Below, in pieces: positions 37,401 to 50,600 of a stretch of 64,000 nt of DNA. The DNA comes from Orthonyx spaldingii (Eukaryota > Chordata > Aves > Passeriformes > Orthonychidae): positions 1-64,000 of the forward strand of contig VZTJ01003576.1 in assembly GCA_013397795.1 (NCBI GenBank), written 5' to 3'. Under the pieces are notes generated by a model that was not told where the DNA came from, ran no database searches, and saw nothing but the letters and a program-made list of their open reading frames with translations. Positions within the stretch are counted from its first letter, which is position 1; each line of letters opens with the position of its first letter. The position numbers were made by a program, and so were the translations under genes.

Positions 37401-40400
37401 TCAGTGTGATGGCAATCTCTCAAATGTCAAGTGTGTGCACACACCTGGGCCCTGCTTTCTTTCAGTGAGGTCTATTTTTGTTAAAGGTCGGCATGGGAAT
37501 TTTCAGAGTGCACACTCTTCATCCCTTAATGCTGCTCTGCAAAGTCAGTATTTTCCACTGTAATGGGCTGCAGTGTTTGGGATGAGGGAGAAATGAGTCA
37601 CCCAGAGGAGTGAGTGAGATGCTTCAGAGGCTGCAGTGAGCTACTACAACTGCTGCTAATAAAACATGTAATGTTGTATCACACACCCATCTGGGTTTTC
37701 TGTAGATTTTTTTCAAAACTCCTTGTAAGTTTGAGGTGTCTGCTGTCTTTGTCTCCAATTCCTTCACAGATTTTTCATTCATTTTTGAATGACTGCTGGG
37801 AAAAAAAGTACTACATTGAGGGAAAGGAATGATTTATCCAAGCATGAAAGACATTTCAAAAGACAAATGTCCCAACTCAGGCTGTTAACCTTAAGACTCC
37901 AATATGAGAATTATGGTCTACTGAGAGCAAGTAACTTTTTTTTGTAAAGAAAAGAACCTTTCATCTCAATATTGAATAGGGGGAACTGAAGAACTTCTCC
38001 CCTTTCTTTCTGCAGCAGAGTACAACTGTCTTTTAGCAGCATTATTAGGCTGCTGGCAGAACTTGGAGTCAGGTCCATGACGAACTGAATTAAGACTGTT
38101 TTAAAGAAGACCTGCATTTTTTTTTTAATTTGCTTGTAGTGCTAAGAAATTTTCCACAGGGACTGCCTCTATTTGCCCCAGGTCATTTAACCACAATTCA
38201 GTTAGCAGAAGTGATGGATTAATTTCATTAAAATGATCCAATATTCAATTTTGATTATAATTTGGAGAAGCTGCATGTTGAGTTACTCATTATTGGATTG
38301 ACCTTTAGCCTCACAAAAGAACTATTCTGAGGATTGCATCCCACTTCCCCCAGACAATGCTGACAGGTTTGTGTCCATGAGGTACTGATCCTGTATTAAA
38401 AACAAGACAGGCCTTAAAGTCAGTGCAGGACAGGTGCTGACCTGTGACCAAATCCTTCACACTCTTCCCTTAAAGTTGGGAAAAGAGAGCAGATGACAAC
38501 TGCCAATCTAACTTCTCACAGTAAGGAATTGTCATATGCATGCTTTTGTTGGACGAATTCCTGGTTTAATTGATAACGCTGGCTAAAAAGAACTTGAGTG
38601 CATTGGTCTTCCCTTCTGCCATCAGCCACAGCAAGGTCAGTCTTGCCCCACGATGGACATGTCCCTAGCAGTGGCTGCTGGCAGCATGCTCTGACAGGAG
38701 GGATGAGGTCCTTAATGGCCCTGTAGGCCCAGGAGGGAAGGTCATGGGCATGACGCCCACCTGGGTCTCCCTGCCTTCCCCCTCTGCTGCTGAAGGCTGC
38801 ATGGACAAGTGGACACAGAGGTGTGATGGGGCAATTCTGAGTGACCCAAGCAAGAGCTCTGGCAGGCAGCCTTGGGGATGTGCCCCACAGAAGCACACCT
38901 GAGGTGTGCCAGCATCCCAGCCCAGACACAGTGCTGTGCAACACCTGACCATCCTGTTGTTGAGATCCCTGCCTCTGCCAGGGATGCACAGGTGACTCTT
39001 CATTATGAAGGACACACTCTCTCTCCCATGCTCCGATGCTCTGGTGCTTGCAATGAGCACCCTGCTGCCAGCCAAACCTTGCAACTGCGTTTGCAGCCAT
39101 GTACACAGGGTTCCAGTTCTGCCCAGCCCCTGGCAGCCTTTGATCCAGCACAGCATCAAGATGCAGCGGAGTTGTATCTTCCGGGATTACTTCCCATCCA
39201 ATTAAGTTTCTATGTGCTGTGATCTCCATCTCAGTAGTAAGATGATCCTCTGGCAGGGTATGCGATCAGAAATTAATTAGTGGGAGCAAAATGTTGTGCA
39301 TACATACACTCTTAAGTTTTTATTCCAATAACCTAGTTAATCATTTTGCTTCTTCAAGCAAAGAAAAACAGCATGAATTCCAGTGCTTTGATCAGGCACT
39401 GACATTTTGGTGCTAAATTGCCAAGATAAGAACACAGATCAATAGTGTTATACAAAAGCAATTTAAAAGTGTTTTGGTAGTTTTGAAAGTGCCCTTTCTG
39501 GAAGATGGACCAGGCACTCAGAAAAAGGTCTGTGCCCCAACATGATACCAAAAAACGTTGTTGCTATATGAGGTGGGGAGGAAGTTGTGCATTATCCAGA
39601 GGTAACAGGATTGAACTGCAAAGTACTCAAGACTTTAATTATTTTCCTTAGGTTCTGTTTGTGAGTGGAGGCTTTTGGGAATCTCAGTGATGCAGAGCAG
39701 GCTGCAGAACACCCCCTCTGATGCCACCACTCCTTGGTCTGCTGTTCCTGTCCAGCCAAAGCAGAACATTTTTCCTCCAAAGTCTAGCAACATTTAATTT
39801 TTCTCTGCTTATTCTTTTCATTCATATTCCTCAAAAATGTACCTGGCCTTTATCTACTTGGTACAGATCTTCATCAGTTGCTGGTGATACTCAATATTCT
39901 CATTTTGTTTTGAAGTGGCCTAATTGATTAGAGATCATGTTGCAATGACAGGTCAGCAGGCAGGCTGCAGGAGTCAACAGAAGCAACCCCTTCTTACTGA
40001 AACAGATAGAGCACCTTCCTAGGAGGAAATAATGAGTTTGACTGTTTACATTTGTATTTACACGAACAAGCCATTTAACATAAACATCACAGCAGATGGG
40101 CTCCAGCATTCCAAAGCCCTGCAGCTTTTTGCAGCACTGGAATCCCAGATAATAGTGCGTACAGGAGCTCCCTGCATTCTGTAGGACAGGTCAGCAGTGC
40201 CCATCTGCATGTTTACTGCACTAAGAGGAGATGATTTGATGTTGGCATTTTGAAATTGGTTATTTTACTGTGGTAGCACAAAGGCAAAAATGTGGGGTGG
40301 GGTGGGGCACTTTTCCACATCTGGGACTCTGTTTACAAGTTAGCAGAATATATTTTTTTATTCTGAGCTTAGTTTTCCCTCTTTCATATAAACCTTTCTA

Positions 40401-43400
40401 TTTTGACATGAAATCACTAATGCAAGCCGGTGGGACACTTGCCCTTAATGGTCTGTAATCATCACCAGAGTGCACAGAAATATTAACTGGGGATCAGCTT
40501 GTAGTTGTTCAGAGCAGAGGCCATGTGGCTCACAATGAAAATTGCTCATGGCCAAGTGGGATCATTCTTAGCAGAATGAGCTTAGACAGGGATTTTACAT
40601 AAATCTGGCACCAGAGCTGTGGCATTTGTGCCCTCTGCTTGGTGGAGGTTTGAGACTGGAATACTCCAGGTTACCCTATGCAACCCTTCATCAGCTGATT
40701 AGAAACCTCAAATCTTTCTGAACAGAAAAATACTTGGAAAATGTCTCTCACATTTCTCTGAGTTCAAAAATACAGTTCTGATAATTTGCAACATCATGGT
40801 AGACTCCAGAAACTGGGATAGTACTTGTCTGTTAGATGCCATCTGCCTGGGTATCCATAAGCTCTTCCTAAATGGAGGGGAGCTGTAAGGAAAAGTGATG
40901 TACTGCAGTCTCGTACCTGATTTCTCAGCACTGAAGTGCCTTAAATAACCACTTCTGGTGTTAGTTAGTTTAGAAATAATGTCAACTATTGCTTCAGACA
41001 ATTTCTGTCTAGCCCAGTGTATTTCTAGTGGTGGTCTTATGGAGTGAAACCTGTGTTTTGTAAGTGGCTGACATTAGCTGGTCAAACACCAAATAGACTT
41101 GTTTGCAGTGACTTTACTGAGCTCTGTTTTGATCTTTAGATCTTCCTCCTTAGGAATGCTGCCTTGCAGACAGCACACTTCAGTTTTAAGTCCCTGTCTG
41201 GAGAAAGACTTTCAACTGCAAAGGTGTTATAATATTTTCAAAGCTTGTTTTCAGCACAGATAAAGATCTATACTTGCCTACAGTCAACACCTTTGAAACA
41301 CCATAAGCAAAACAGAAACCATCAACAAGCTGCATTAATAGTTTAGAAAGATGTTTAATAATTTATGATGAGGCTTTAGCATATTCTTCACGTAAAAGTT
41401 CAGTGTAAAGGAGTTGCCTTTATACTGTTGCCTTAGATACACTTCTGTCTGCTCACTACTGTACCACTGAGAAGAGTTTACAGGGCTTTTATTTATTAGA
41501 GAACATCAGCAACATTTAGTTAATTTGGACGACATATATTTAAGGCATTTTGCATACTGGAGTTGTGGTTGTTTGTGTAGGCAGGAGTCAGCACAGGCTT
41601 ATTTGGTTTCTGCCTGCAATCCTGGCACAGAGGGGGTGCATGGAGTACAGGTTACTTAGAAAGCATGGAAATAAGATATTTTATTACAGGTTCTCAAATA
41701 ACACAATGAAACTGCCATGGTCTGAGCAGCTGTGCTGATAGCTGAAACCCCAGGAGCCAAACCAGGAGACTCAGTTTGCCACAGCACTGGTAATTGGCTG
41801 TGAATGGTCATTTGATCTTCCAAACTCAAGTTTTTCAGGTATTAGAGCAGCTCCCTTTGTAAATGTTTCTGGAGTTAGAAATAGCTTATAAGGGGTTTGT
41901 TCCTCAACAATCTTAAAGGACTGGGAGTTAGAAATGGATTAGGAATATTAATATCTCAACATTATTATCTAAAAGTTAATTTATCTAGCCGGACAAGAAT
42001 GTAATTTCCTCCCTGATGTCCATTAAAGGACCCTTTAATGTGCAACCTTGATTTTATGTTGTAGCACCAATGAATCCAACATTTTAATTTGCCCTGCCAG
42101 AATAGGTGTCTCTGTGTCACTCTCCTCTACATATCTGTCTTTCTTGGGGAAGCTGGAGGTGGCATGAGAGAGTCATGGACACAGAGTTTGTGTTTCTGTC
42201 CTTGGCTTGTCTCAGGTTTTAACTAAACATGCATAGCATGAGGTGAGGGCAAATGAGGACTATGGGCTGAAATGGTAAAACAGATTTGCAGGAGATAAAA
42301 GCAAGTTGCTCAGAAGCACTCCTCTCGCCAGCAGCATCTCTCCTGTTATGTCTGGATGTTCTTACCCTGCCTTTCTAGGTTAATTTTTCCCCTTTTGCAA
42401 AAGGATCTCAACATTTCCTGCATTCATAACATTGCATCCAAATGAATAATTCCAGAGACTACCAATGAACTTTCACAAACTCTCAGATTTACCAAGGTAG
42501 AAGATGTTAAATGCTCACTGATGTGTCAAAAGATCATTGCTAAACATAGAAGTTGAATATTGCCTTCCTGAGGCCCAAGCTGGTGCCTGCTCCCACAGCC
42601 CTGGTGTGTGCTCCACTGTCTGCAGAGGTCTCCAAATGTGTCACCCCTTGATGGAGTTTGGGTCACTGCATGAAATGGATGGTAGTCTAAGTCCTTCCCT
42701 CAGGGAAAACATCATAAACAGCAGGATAGTTAGGCTAAGAACACAGATTCACAGGCAGATTTTATTGCACATTTATTGGTACAGCCAGTGGATAGGAAAA
42801 AAAAAGGTTAGAAATAAAGAATTGATGTAGTCTTATACAGTAGCAGAAGTAGAGAGAGTGAATTTCACAGCTTCTGCTGGGAGTTCATAATTTCTTTGAC
42901 TACTGCTAGCCTATACCTGCTGGGCATCACTTTTATCTCTGACTCAAAGGACACTTCTGAAGAAATTTCCTTCCCTGGCAGTTTTTAAACTTGAAAATAT
43001 CTCATAATCTAAGGCATTTCAAAGAGGAAAAAGAGACTCTGGACCTACTTGCAAGAATGTTATCATGCTACCCTCTAAAACACTGTTTCCCCCTCTGTAC
43101 ATGAAACAAAAAAGCCCTGAAGAAAAGAGAAGACAAGAAGTCCAAATACCAAGTCAATGCGCTTGGAAAACAAAGCAGCATTTGGAGACAGGGTTATTTA
43201 GCACTATGCCTGTGATGTTTTTAGTCACTTTGGTTGCTTTTAGATCTGTGGGTTCTGAAGGTCTGAGGTGAGGGTCTTGACTTTTACAAAAAGTAAATTT
43301 CTTGCCCTTGTGCTTGCAGAGGAAATATGATGCAAAGGAATAATAACAGCTTAAGGCAAGAGAACACTGTTGTTGTTGTTGTTGTTGTTGCTATTTAAAG

Positions 43401-45238
43401 AAAATTTTGTTTGGATTTGGGGGAATCTGGCTCATGATACTTAAATATTTGAACCTGGCAGTAGCAACCCAACTCTCCTTTTCTCCACTTAAAACTTCCA
43501 CAGGCTCTTCACAAAGTAATCATGGCAGTGACAACACTCAGGGACCTGAGTTTTCTCTATTTCTGCAAGAATTCACAGTAATGGTACACCTTTGAGCTTT
43601 GGTGTTCTGAAATAAGAGCAAGAGGAAGAATGAAGTCAGGATTCAGATGAAATTGTACATTGATTTAACTGGCTTAGATCCCTTCTCCAAGGAAAATGCT
43701 GCAAGAGCAGAGATTTGGGCTTGATCTGAAAGTTGTATTCATTTTTCAAAACGAGATCCAGCTCTTCTAGCAACATATCTATTGTGTAGGCAGGAAATGG
43801 AAAGTTTCTCACATATTTTCAGCTCAAGAAAGTAGATGGAAGCACAATCACTTACCATTTTGAAGGTACCTTTTATTCTACAGAAATGTGTACCACTGAA
43901 ATTACTACTGCATAAAAAGTCACCAAAATATCATATTGAGGCATGGTGATGTGCAAAATTCTTGAGCAGACTTTTGTTTCTCATATGAAAAGACCATATG
44001 GGGAATGGAGATGTTATGGAAGCCTTTCCTTTAGGTAGAGCATCAGAGCTCTTGGACACTTTTGTCTCACATGGCAAATTGGCTATCACTGTCCTAGGCA
44101 AACAAGTTGCTCCAGAACAGCACTCCCTGTCATTGCTCTATTCCCGAATAAAAATCACCTTCCTACGTGGAGAAGAATGAGAAAGGTCAACGGTCTTTCT
44201 ACTCACTGTGCACCTTGTGCACATGCATGGCAATCCTTCAGCATGTGGTAATTTGCTCCAGAGGCCCTTACCACCTAGAAGACAAATTTTTAGACCAGCA
44301 CCACTACTATGAACTCACTAGATGTCCATGCACATCCCCTCGATTCCTGGGGCTCTTATTTGTCATTTTGTTGTGACAGAGAGCCTGGTTAAATTAAAAC
44401 TGGAGAAGAGCATTAGCACAACTTCAGCACTCCTGCAAGAAGTTGTTGCCACTCTCAATACCGTCAAGCTCCAGCAGAGGAGGGGCTGTGGGTCTGTGGC
44501 TCAGCTGAGCTGCTGCACAACGTGGTGCAGATTTTGAGGCTGCAAATGAATTTTAATTGACATTGACAATTGCGTGCATCCACGTCTTTCCTGCCAAAAG
44601 TGTGCACAAAGTCCTGCAGAAACGAGAGCAATTAGTCTGGTTAAAAACAAGGCTGTAGAGCAGGAAAAATGGGCTCCAAGAGAGCAAGCATGCTTTTCCA
44701 TTAAAACAATTGGCATAATGTAGTTCTATGAAGTATTTTCTTCATTTCCACTGTTACTTTCACTCACTGAGCTCCATGTTACTTGCTAATTAAAAAAACA
44801 AACAAAAAAACAGAGCAAGGGTTTTCATTTTAAAGGCTTCATCTACCTTTTTGAAGTAAGAAGCTCAAAGCAAAGCACAAGTTGGTAGCTTAGATTCAGA
44901 TATATCTCAGTGCAGATCTCCTTCCTATCAAAGACGTTTGCTAGCTCAGGTGTCACTGTCACTGTAGAGGGGACACAGGGAGTATGCAGCCTGAGAGACA
45001 GTTCTCTGGTTACCATGCTCTGAAGCTATCAAAAGCTTGACATCCGGGTTAACCATACCCTCACCCTGAGCTGGAACTGTTTCGTTCTGGAGCCAAAGTA
45101 GCTTCCAGCCAGCTCAAAACTGATGTGGCAGAAGTAGTAAAGTTAATGCTTAAATTTTTTTAGTCCCACACACATTCTGCTCTGAGAGGCTGATGCCTTA
45201 CCCAAGGATTGGATGTTTGCCTGTTCTGTATGTTTACC
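31416..45238. other. 3' intergenic region, first part
   Basis: About 14 kb without a recognised gene or clear mobile element. It holds candidate regulatory palindromes at 34956-34972 and 42021-42040, a long minus-strand open frame at 38516-39229 in a GC-richer block, and the TTG microsatellite at 43369. Confidence 0.6.
43369..43391 (+). repeat. (TTG)n microsatellite
   Basis: Seven perfect TTG units in intergenic DNA. A similar short TTG tract lies near 55,367-55,381. Confidence 0.85.
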
Positions 45239-45628
45239 TGTTTTGAATTACCAAAAATATGGGTATAGACCTAAAATCAACACCCAACTCAGATGGACAA
45301 GAGGAGGTTCTTTTATTTTAACAGCCAGGCAGCTGCTTGGGATATTTCCCAAAGCCGCAGAGCAATATCACAAAGCATTACAAGGTCTATATATCCACAA
45401 AAGATTCAATACAAATGCATATTCATAACATTGACACCTCCCACTCCCTGCTTCGTATGCTAATTAAGTGAATAATCATTAAGCATGTGTGGTTAGTTTT
45501 TTTTAAATGTGTTGGGGGTCATATAGTGAGTGGTGGTCATCAAAAGATGAAGAAAAACTCTTCTTCCTCACTTTGACCTTTTCATTCTGTGACCAACCAC
45601 AATGAGTTTGACCTTAAATACTTTTTCA
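45239..45628 (-). mobile_element. Solo ERV-type LTR, minus strand
   Basis: On the minus strand the block shows LTR order: a U3 with TGTGGTTGGTCACAG, a TATA box (GATATATAG, plus-strand 45386-45396), then AATAAA (plus-strand TTTATT at 45312-45317) and a U5 ending GGTAATTCAAAACA. The ends TG/CA fit 45239 and 45628, but the 5-bp flanks (TTACC and ATTCC) do not match cleanly, so the ends are approximate. There is no adjacent coding domain. Confidence 0.6.
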
Positions 45629-45999
45629 ATTCCTCCCCCTATTCTTTTTAAATGAATTTATAATTGAAAGATTTGTAACTGTCTAAACTTCTTCAGATCT
45701 CCATTGAGCACAAGCACAGCTGAGCAAATACAGTAACAAGCAATCAATCCTTTAATTTCAAAGGCCTATTCTAGGCCTGATTCTCCTTTAATTAGTAACC
45801 TATTTAATTGACTACAGCTGGATTTACTAGTTTCAACAAAATTAACTCTTTAACTAAAATTCTATATTTCAGTTTGTTCTGTGCATTTTGATTTCATGCA
45901 TTCAAAACACCATCAAACAGAAGGAGAATTAACAAAACCTTAGTGTGCTAGGAATGGAGTGGTCATAACTGTGGCAGTGACCCAGTCAGTGGCTGTGGT

Positions 46000-46490
46000 C
46001 ACAGGAAACAATGGACGATCTGCAACCCCTGACTCCTGCAGGGGTGTTAGTGAAGAAGCAGGATGGTTAAACTATTCCCCTCAGAGCAGTGAATCTGAGG
46101 GGGATGGGGGAGACAGGCATTGATAGTTTCCTGCCATTCACAAGTGTCAGTCAGGTTCCATCTCCTCCCCCGTCCCCTTCACAGTTATTTTAATATTCAT
46201 CAGTTGCTCGAAAGTTCTGTTATCGTGTTCTGTTGATTGGTTATATTAATGTATTCCACCCCTTTGTTTCCCCATTGGATGTTCCCCGTTCATGTTTTAT
46301 TTCGCCATTGGTTTATTCCCCTGTTTCTCCCCTTAGACTGCCCCTTTCTCTCGCCCCTTTTAAACCCCTGCACACCCTCAGATCTTGGCTTTTTGTGACT
46401 ACCTTCAAATTAATAAATTTGGAATAATAGCCACAAAAGCCCTCCCTGCTTCTTTGCCGTCGGAACTGCCTCCATTAACAAATTGTTAGT
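46000..46490 (+). mobile_element. ERV-type LTR, plus strand, with three CCAAT boxes
   Basis: U3/R/U5 organisation: three inverted CCAAT boxes (ATTGG at 46236-46240, 46274-46278, 46307-46311), a TATA-like TTTTAAA at 46358-46364 and AATAAA at 46412-46417, followed by a short U5-like segment to about 46490. The left end is not resolved. Sequence to about 46,740 has a different, more purine-rich texture and could be leader or internal remnant, but I see no viral protein domain in it. Confidence 0.55.
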
Positions 46491-46774
46491 GCTAAAGCTG
46501 CCTTGGATGAGGGCGAGCTTGTTTGAGCCGTTACTAAGGAGACCAGAATTTACATGCCCTGAAGGCTGTAAAAGGTCTATAGAGTAAAAGCCGAACACAG
46601 CAGAAAAGGCCGCGCTCAAGCCGCAGGGCAGCTTGAAAAGACCCGGCAGAAACAGGCAGCGGCAATAACAACATGCATTCTGGCCATGGCAGCTGCCTTC
46701 ATTTTGGGGAACAAGGGAAGACTGAATGCCCCCTTGGTTAGACATAGTAGAAAACTATTGCTTGTGAGCAAAGT

Positions 46775-46967
46775 GATGAGGGTGAGACACTGGAACCAGT
46801 TCCTGAGAGAAGTTATGGATGCCTCATAATAGGAAGTGTTCAAAGTCACGTTGGACTAGACTTTGAGCAACCTGATCTAGAGTAAGATGTCCCTGCCCAT
46901 GGTCAGGGGCTGGACTAGATCTTTAAAGGTCCTATACAACCCAAAGCATTCTATGATTCTGTGATGA
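46775..46967 (+). mobile_element. CR1 LINE 3' fragment, plus strand
   Basis: Matches the CR1 3' pattern: GACACTGGAACCAGTTCCTG, GTTCAAAGTCACGTTGGACT, GATGTCCCTGCCCATGGTCA, GGCTGGACTAGATCTTTAAA, GGTCCTATACAACCCAAAGC, then TTCTATGATTCTGTGATG. It sits directly after the LTR-related block. Confidence 0.88.
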
Positions 46968-49900
46968 AGTGATGAGTTTGGACCCTGGAGTCCAGGTTGT
47001 TTCCTAATGCTCTGATTGAAAAACCTCAGTAGCAAGGAAAGGTGTGGTAGCTGCTGTCTATTTGAGAGAGAAAGAGGGAAACCATCAAGGTCCAGCTCTG
47101 TAGGCAACCAGAGAAGTGCTTTCTGTGAAACTAGGAGGAAAATAGAAGCAAAGCATGAAACTTTGGGTGGAAGGAGTCAAGGCCGGAGACAATGTATGTT
47201 CCTGGTGGTCTCTTACTGTACACTCAGGGGAAAAAAATGCTTTACATACTTGGAAAATAACATACCTCTCAGCCTTTTTTCTTAGTAGAAACACATCACA
47301 ATTTTGTTCAATTCCTTGGATCAAAAGAAGCAACTACCCAGGCAATTCAGCTACAGTCCACAGCCCTGGTTTCATTGTGCATCACAGCAGCAGGGTGGTG
47401 ATTGCTCTGGTGCTGCTTCCTGGTTGTCCTGAAGATGAGAACTTGGTAAATGAAGCAGAACAAAACCAACATGGAGAATATTATCATCAGTACACAGCAA
47501 ATGAGTCACACAATGTTCCAGGTATTTGAGTGCAGACATTTTCTCTGTTGGATTATTTGAATGAAGCACATTATATTTGATTGTGTCAGTAGAAAACATT
47601 CTTCCTCCAGTAACATTTTTAGATTTCTTGTTCTTCCTCATGCATGTATTTGCAGTAAATGCAAAGAAAACCTAGATGTTCAGCTATCTCTTTTTATACT
47701 GTTGAGTATAGACATAAATTCTTTAAGACAGGGATATTGTTATTATTTAACTGCTTGATGCATCTTCGGGGCGGTATGATCTTGAAACACTACCATTGTA
47801 ATAAAAAATGATGATAGTGGTGTCTTTGGGAGGGCACATACTGAAATTGCTTCTTAGGTGTTGTCAAGCACTTTTATTTACCAAATAGATAATAGATTAG
47901 AGGTAGTAATTAAAAATTTGAACTTCTCTGAATGTAATTTTCAAGGAGATAAGGGTATTCCTGTTCATAAAATATACAGTGCTCAGTCGGAATCATGTGT
48001 GATTCAAGTGATTTATGATATTCTAAAGCAGCAAATCACAAAGCTGTGGCAGTTAGTAACAGCTATCAGGTGGCAAAGAAATATGGATCAAAACATGTTT
48101 CTACAAAACCTGTCCATTATGAATGACAAGTATTAATAAATACCATTGATTTTAATGCAAATAAGCACCACATTAATAAACATCATATTCTGCTGAGAAA
48201 TCCTTCATATTTTAAATACGGTCTGTCTTTCTTGCCATTGTCTCAATGGCTGAGAGCATATAGGTCTTAAATCATCTAAGTTTCGACCTCTCAGTCAGGA
48301 TCAGTTTTTGGCCATGCCCTACAACAGCATGTCCTTGGCCACCCATAGTCTCTACAAACAGCAGCTGAAGCAAGGGAAGAAAACGGTGGTGGAGACCTAT
48401 CCTCCAACTCCTGCCTTCAGGAGATCTGTGTATGGAGGCAGATAAATCCTATCCTCAGTTTCTGAAAGTTTGGGGAATGGAGAGGCTGGCCATAACTTTC
48501 TGTTAGGCACTTAATGTAAATGGTTAAATTCACATGGTAGGGTAGTGGTTTGGGTGGCCAGAAGGGATAGGGTTTGGTGTGCATCTCAGGGACTGCAGGG
48601 CAGAAGATGCCTCACAGCCACACTCCATGGTGAAAAGCCAGCCAACAGTTATCAAAACAAGATTCAATTAACTGGGGGCCTAGGCTCGCCCCAGTGAATG
48701 TCCTGCTTAGTCCTCTGCTTGAAAAGGGGAAATTAGTATCTCGGAGGTAAACCTGTGGGAAGCGGTGATGCTGTAGCTGGGGACAGAGAGAGCCTGGGCA
48801 CAGGGACAGCAGGGGAAGGGGATCCGCCTAGGCTGGGCAGGGAGGATAGCCCTTCTCTCCCACACAGGGCTGCCCAGGGCATGACAGTCACCTTTCCCTT
48901 CACTCAGCTTGGCCCTCACCACTCACCTTGGCACTGGGGTCTCTGGGCTCTGGTCTAATGCACCACAAGGCATCTTTCTCAGACTGGGAGCATGGGTGTC
49001 CATGCAGTGAAGACCCCCATGGGGCTTTCTCTATGATTTCCTTTGCACTACTCCCCAGTGCTCCCTGGGCAAGGAACCATTTGTGTCTCCAACTGCAGCA
49101 CTGAAGCACATATTTTGTCCCCAAGACCTGTCAGCTGCTCTCAGTGGGGACGAATGTGCAAAGTAATTAGCACTCAGCATCCCAGAAAGTGCCAGAAGTC
49201 GACCCTGGTGGTGGCTCTGGCACTGGGTGTGATGCTGTGACCCGCTGGGGGAGCTGCTGCCTGCTCATGGCTGCAGTCCTCATGGCTGGCATGGCCTTGC
49301 TGGGGCTGGTGGCCCTGCCTTGAACGCTGCAGCTTTGCACTCCTGCATGGGCTGTCTGCACCTTGCAAGCCCCGGTGACAAATCTGCCCTGGAATTAGTT
49401 TCCAGCAGCCCTGGCAGCTGCCATTCCTGCTCAGCTCCCTGTGCAGAGCCGGCCCTGTGGTCTGCAGGGAGAGTGGAGGTGCCCTGGGGAGGGCACACTG
49501 GGGCTGGGCAAGTGGCAAGAGTCCAGCCAGCCCCACGGCCTGGGTGCTACAGCCATGGCACAACCAGAGCAGCACTGCAACCTGCTTGGCACGGCAGGGC
49601 ACAGAGCCAGGGACATGCCTGCTGCTGCTTTTTGGCCTCCCTCAAACTCCCTGAGAAATACACCCAGCGATTTGCATGGACTTCACCACCCTTCAGTGGA
49701 GAGGGAGTGGAGGTTCCTCCTTTGCTTTCTTTAAAATAAAAATTCAAGCCTTATTCCATGCCCTCTCTGCCTCTCCCACAATTTCTAATACTTGCAATTA
49801 ATTATTTTTCAATTTTATTTTTATAAAACACAAATGTTTCTCAGGGAGAGAAATCTGACAGCTCTTACCTAGAGGGTGCTATATAATCCTAAAAGTAGGA

Positions 49901-50479
49901 AAAAATTAAAATTAGAACTAAAAGGAGAAAAAATCAAAGATATTTGGCTGTCACCAGAAACCCATGAATGTATTTGATCTCTGGAAAAAAATATGTTAAA
50001 ATGAAGTGGAAAATCCAGAAAAGGATAATAGAAAGACAGGTGTAAAATTAGGGCCTGGTGCAGCCTGGAGTGAACCAGGGAGAGCTGAGTTCTGAGCACC
50101 ATGAAGAGGAGGGCTGAGTACTACCAAGTGCTGCTGCAGGGGCAGGGAGGGCAACTTCTTATAAGGCTGTTTTTAGGTCACAAATACTTTGAAATTGATG
50201 TTTTTCCCCCCATCAATAAGTGAAACCTAAAAAAGGCAAAAGGCATCTTGTCAATCTCCTTAAGTGGAAAACACCCTTTCAAGTATATTTGATAGTGATC
50301 TGAGACACAGCTGCCAGTCCTGGCAGGCAGCAGCAGCCCAAACACGCTATTCTTAGAGCTGGAAAGCGTAAGTAGGTCAAGTTACAATAGATTCCTATAA
50401 ACACCATCTCCACTAAAATCAGAAATCAATATGAGGTCAGAAATTTGCAGTGCATTGAATCTGCACGATAAAATGTATG
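46968..50479. other. Intergenic DNA with a GC-rich block
   Basis: AT-rich at first. About 48,740-49,740 is GC rich and has overlapping open frames on both strands (longest about 140 codons), which is what low stop density in GC-rich DNA gives. No domain or splice structure was recognised. Confidence 0.55.
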
Positions 50480-50600
50480 AGGTTGGTTAGAGCATGGTCT
50501 AATAGTGCCAAGGTCACAGTCCCCCTGTGGGCCATTCACTCCAGGACTTGATGGTCCTTCTAGGTTCCTTCCAGCTTAGACTATTCTGTGATTCTGTGGG
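50480..50600 (+). mobile_element. CR1 LINE 3' end, plus strand
   Basis: GGTTGGTTAGAGCATGGTCT, AATAGTGCCAAGGTCACAG, ACTTGATGGTCCTTCTAGGT, TCCTTCCAGCTTAGACTATT and CTGTGATTCTGTG. The GTTGGTTAGAGC start resembles a distinct CR1 3' end subtype common in birds. Confidence 0.75.

Noticed and set aside
48740..49740. Overlapping open frames of about 140 codons on both strands
   Set aside because: The block is GC rich, several frames are open at once, and none resembles a known protein or has paired splice sites.
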